Translations under genes and position numbers: made by a program
Notes under the pieces: generated by a model
What the model was told of the DNA's origin: nothing
What the model saw: the letters and a program-made list of their open reading frames with translations, nothing else
Databases searched by the model: none
Part shown: positions 6,701 through 7,755 of the stretch, piece by piece
Position numbering within the stretch: the stretch's first letter is position 1
How the letters are laid out: every line of letters begins with the position of its first letter
Assembly: GCA_948560485.1 (NCBI GenBank)
Contig: CAOXUF010000086.1
Coordinates: forward strand, 1-7,755
From: an uncultured Eubacterium sp.
GTDB taxonomy: Bacteria; Bacillota_A; Clostridia; Lachnospirales; Lachnospiraceae
Direction of reading: 5' to 3'
DNA: 7,755 nucleotides

Positions 6701-7755
6701 ACTGCAACCGTCAGCGCTTTTTTCATAGCCCATTCATCTGCCGCATGGGTCAAGTCCCTTGCCAGAACAGCAGCACGCTGTCTGCTGTCTGAAAACAGCA
6801 AAACTTTTCGTCCACCATTGGCCTCATTCTTATATTGAGAAACAGGCGGCTGTACATAGAATTGCTCCGATACCAGATTGAAAAACGGTTCATTTCCTTT
6901 AGTAACAAAGTCTGTTGCCTCAAAACGCATTTTGTCGCATTTTGGACAAGTCCCAAATGTCCATAAATCCGGCCTACCCTTAACTTCCATATCACAGTAT
7001 GCTACCTGAATACAGTTTTTCTCCCCGTCAGACTCCTCGGAAAATTTGTCCAAGTATCCTGTCAGCGCATTCAGATACGCAATTTGAATCTTTCTGTTTC
7101 CTTTACTTCTTTTAAAATTGCCATCCTGATGAATCGGATAGAAAAGAACTTCTTTCAAGTTATCCGTAAACTGGATACCCGGCTCATTCCAGACAAAAGG
7201 ATTTTCATGTTCAGATACATTCATATATCCCCGCAGAAACAATGCACCACAAGATCTTTCATTCAGCAGTTCATATATCATGCCTCCACATTTACAACGT
7301 GTTCCTGGTTTTCGCAGATAGATGCGACCTAATCCAAGCCCTGCATCCTCATGATTCTTTTCTGTACAGGCTGGATTGGAACAGGCATAAATCCCCTGCA
7401 ATCCCCGAAACACCATATGCAGTCTGGCAGGATACAGAACCTTCCCCTCAGTATTTTTTGCAAATGGAGCGATTGCAAGCAATACGCTGGTCGCCTTTTC
7501 CGCAGCAGAGGATTCACTTTTGGGGAACGCAATTTTCACTAATTTTTTAAAGCTGACTGCATGTCCCCGAGTCTGTTTTAAAATCCGCAACATTGGATTA
7601 CACAAACGCAAACAATTATACAGCCATGTTCCGACATTTCCTTCGTTTTCAGAGCCATTGTATACAGGCAAGTTTACCCTCCTGGCGAAATCCATAATTG
7701 CCAGGTAGCGCCCATTCCAGTCCTGCTGCAGTGAATCCAAATCGTAATCTATAAG
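3706..7755 (-). CDS. giant SF2 helicase with C-terminal DUF1998, DruE-like, 5' truncated by window
   Basis: 1,349 codons are visible and the frame is open to the right edge, so the TTG at 7740 is not the true start. Residue numbers here count from 7740. The RecA1 domain (Walker A, DEAD/DEAH) is missing because it lies outside. Residues 100-151 carry a conserved RLHMVFRG block and a C120-x4-C125...C149-x-C151 site; C265/C268 is another Cys pair. RecA2 begins with KVLLFSDSRQRAA (312-324) and resumes after about 360 residues with motif V TTTMEVGIDIGSL (681-693) and motif VI QQRAGRAGR (709-717, arginine fingers). The insertion holds an acidic helix (452-477) and a zinc ribbon C579/C582/C594/C597. 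Further Cys sites: C959/C964/C975/C978 and C1062/C1065. DUF1998 has LFDSLSSGAGY (1181-1191) and C1213-x3-C1217-x3-C1221-x2-C1224, as in MrfA-type helicases. It is an ATP-driven nucleic-acid translocase by family. Single-chain fusion and size suggest Druantia DruE; DISARM DrmA/DrmB or an unassigned helicase remain possible. Fold call is firm, system call about 0.45. Confidence 0.95.
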   Translation of the reverse strand, partial: LIDYDLDSLQQDWNGRYLAIMDFARRVNLPVYNGSENEGNVGTWLYNCLRLCNPMLRILKQTRGHAVSFKKLVKIAFPKSESSAAEKATSVLLAIAPFAKNTEGKVLYPARLHMVFRGLQGIYACSNPACTEKNHEDAGLGLGRIYLRKPGTRCKCGGMIYELLNERSCGALFLRGYMNVSEHENPFVWNEPGIQFTDNLKEVLFYPIHQDGNFKRSKGNRKIQIAYLNALTGYLDKFSEESDGEKNCIQVAYCDMEVKGRPDLWTFGTCPKCDKMRFEATDFVTKGNEPFFNLVSEQFYVQPPVSQYKNEANGGRKVLLFSDSRQRAAVLARDLTHAADEWAMKKALTVAVKELQEWAERNHKIPTLNILYAVFLKVAYQNGLQFFYGNNETELLEDLKKMKELYEKKQDKIKYNVVINKYFKHKPSQYYEHLLRQLCSSFRSLTDAGLCWVEPCDIDEETFDEIEEELEEAEIEMSLDEFKVLFSAWAMEIMTSQYAVGSEIDDDVRRNITAYPRLGIGNGNELPPRIRKMLEVQGFTKTQIQIVVRQLCKFLAKGNHTSSMYLNSDMIMLRFGENHEWYKCPRCSGVFPFVLWGKCVHCGKGIPRKMTKEDFDGIKFWRVPVLGAVHGDPQAYMTRINTEEHTAQLSHKDQRQKTWSTTEDFEMRFQNVHVDNDRPVDILSCTTTMEVGIDIGSLMAVGLRNIPPMRENYQQRAGRAGRKSAAISTIVTYTDNRPHDSYYFHNPEKIISGVPRTPWIDVDNKKLAYRHMNVICATEFFDRMETGADEVRIHDFFRTDFKNFEKFISEKREPDFELETLIPEGIDFNIAEYKEEILFQLEELKQNTEEFPEEYQDDDNQEKSVLDIFLERGIFPTYSFPKDVVGFYVENEKGSSIEQKPERALDIAISEYAPGRLVVINKITYKSGGIYSFHSKFRADEQEHPARPFFESKSKEYFKDLYYCGDSACSWMGLKYENQCPFCGKSTIRSQKMLKPWGFAPVNGTSAREAGAEAEMTYAEEPCYSITPKESEMETVRSFSNLRYSKRANDPLIILNKGPKSTGFMVCKDCGAAVPGDDETILRKIYKPYRHPYTNYSCYHGTGRVVNTYLGNQFRTDMVMYEITLDAKRVNVNPGGLWIRRAGQTLAEAMTLAGGRLLDIEFNEIKSGYRLRYSGDAFKAYVDVFLFDSLSSGAGYCSALAERTEELMEKTKKVLISCHAKCDSACHECLMHYWNQRVHSLLDRFAALELLEWCENSNLPSELSYEQQEKLLEPLNALGAEYKIVGDGIHHFVVMRNKKCKIAAYPAMWCENSILLPAGTITLADKLLKYALPKADELIRNGWKKCFND

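Noticed and set aside
7738..7740. TTG as start codon of the helicase
   Set aside because: The frame stays open to the window edge and the protein would begin after a missing RecA1 domain, so the gene is truncated by the window rather than starting here.
3706..7755. DISARM DrmB alone
   Set aside because: DrmB has DUF1998 without helicase motifs; here intact motifs IV-VI precede DUF1998 in the same chain. A DISARM-like fused variant cannot be excluded without the flanking genes.

Overview
The window is AT-rich, with strong Shine-Dalgarno sequences and every recognisable gene on the minus strand. Gene content and codon style suggest a low-GC Firmicute, most likely a gut Clostridia/Lachnospiraceae-type genome; this is inference from gene families, not a taxonomic test. 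It reads as an accessory or defence-type island: two complete-looking or large genes, one partial gene, and two decayed genes between them.

Right to left, in the direction of transcription: (1) 7755-3706 is the 3' three quarters of a very large superfamily-2 helicase. It has a RecA2 domain split by a long insertion, several Cys-pair zinc sites and a C-terminal DUF1998 domain. Its N-terminal RecA1 (DEAD/DEAH) domain lies beyond the right edge. The fusion of helicase and DUF1998 in one giant chain resembles DruE of Druantia anti-phage systems more than the two-gene DrmA/DrmB of DISARM, but its partner genes are outside the window. (2) 3705-2984 has no intact gene. It holds a frameshifted remnant of a DUF1016 (YhcG-type, PD-(D/E)XK nuclease) gene, a roughly 120-bp palindromic, multi-hairpin element and two smaller perfect inverted repeats. 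(3) 2983-1499 is an intact Schlafen AlbA_2 / HATPase / winged-helix protein, preceded by an A/T-rich palindrome that may be an operator. Its linker before the winged helix is built from five 13/14-bp DNA repeats read in two frames. (4) 1498-527 has no intact gene. It carries a bidirectional terminator-like hairpin, a clear fossil of a large serine recombinase (several stops, one falling where the family has Trp) and the promoter and long leader of the next gene, which includes a 9-bp tandem repeat. (5) 526-1 is the 5' part of an Rpn/PD-(D/E)XK-family protein running off the left edge.

Working picture: the helicase is the effector or motor of a probable nucleic-acid defence system whose other subunits lie to the right. 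The AlbA_2 protein is a separately transcribed neighbour, possibly regulatory. The recombinase and DUF1016 fossils and the palindromic repeat indicate past mobile-element traffic and gene loss. The strongest leads are the truncated DruE-like helicase, the slippage-prone two-frame repeat in the AlbA_2 gene, and the 120-bp structured repeat.
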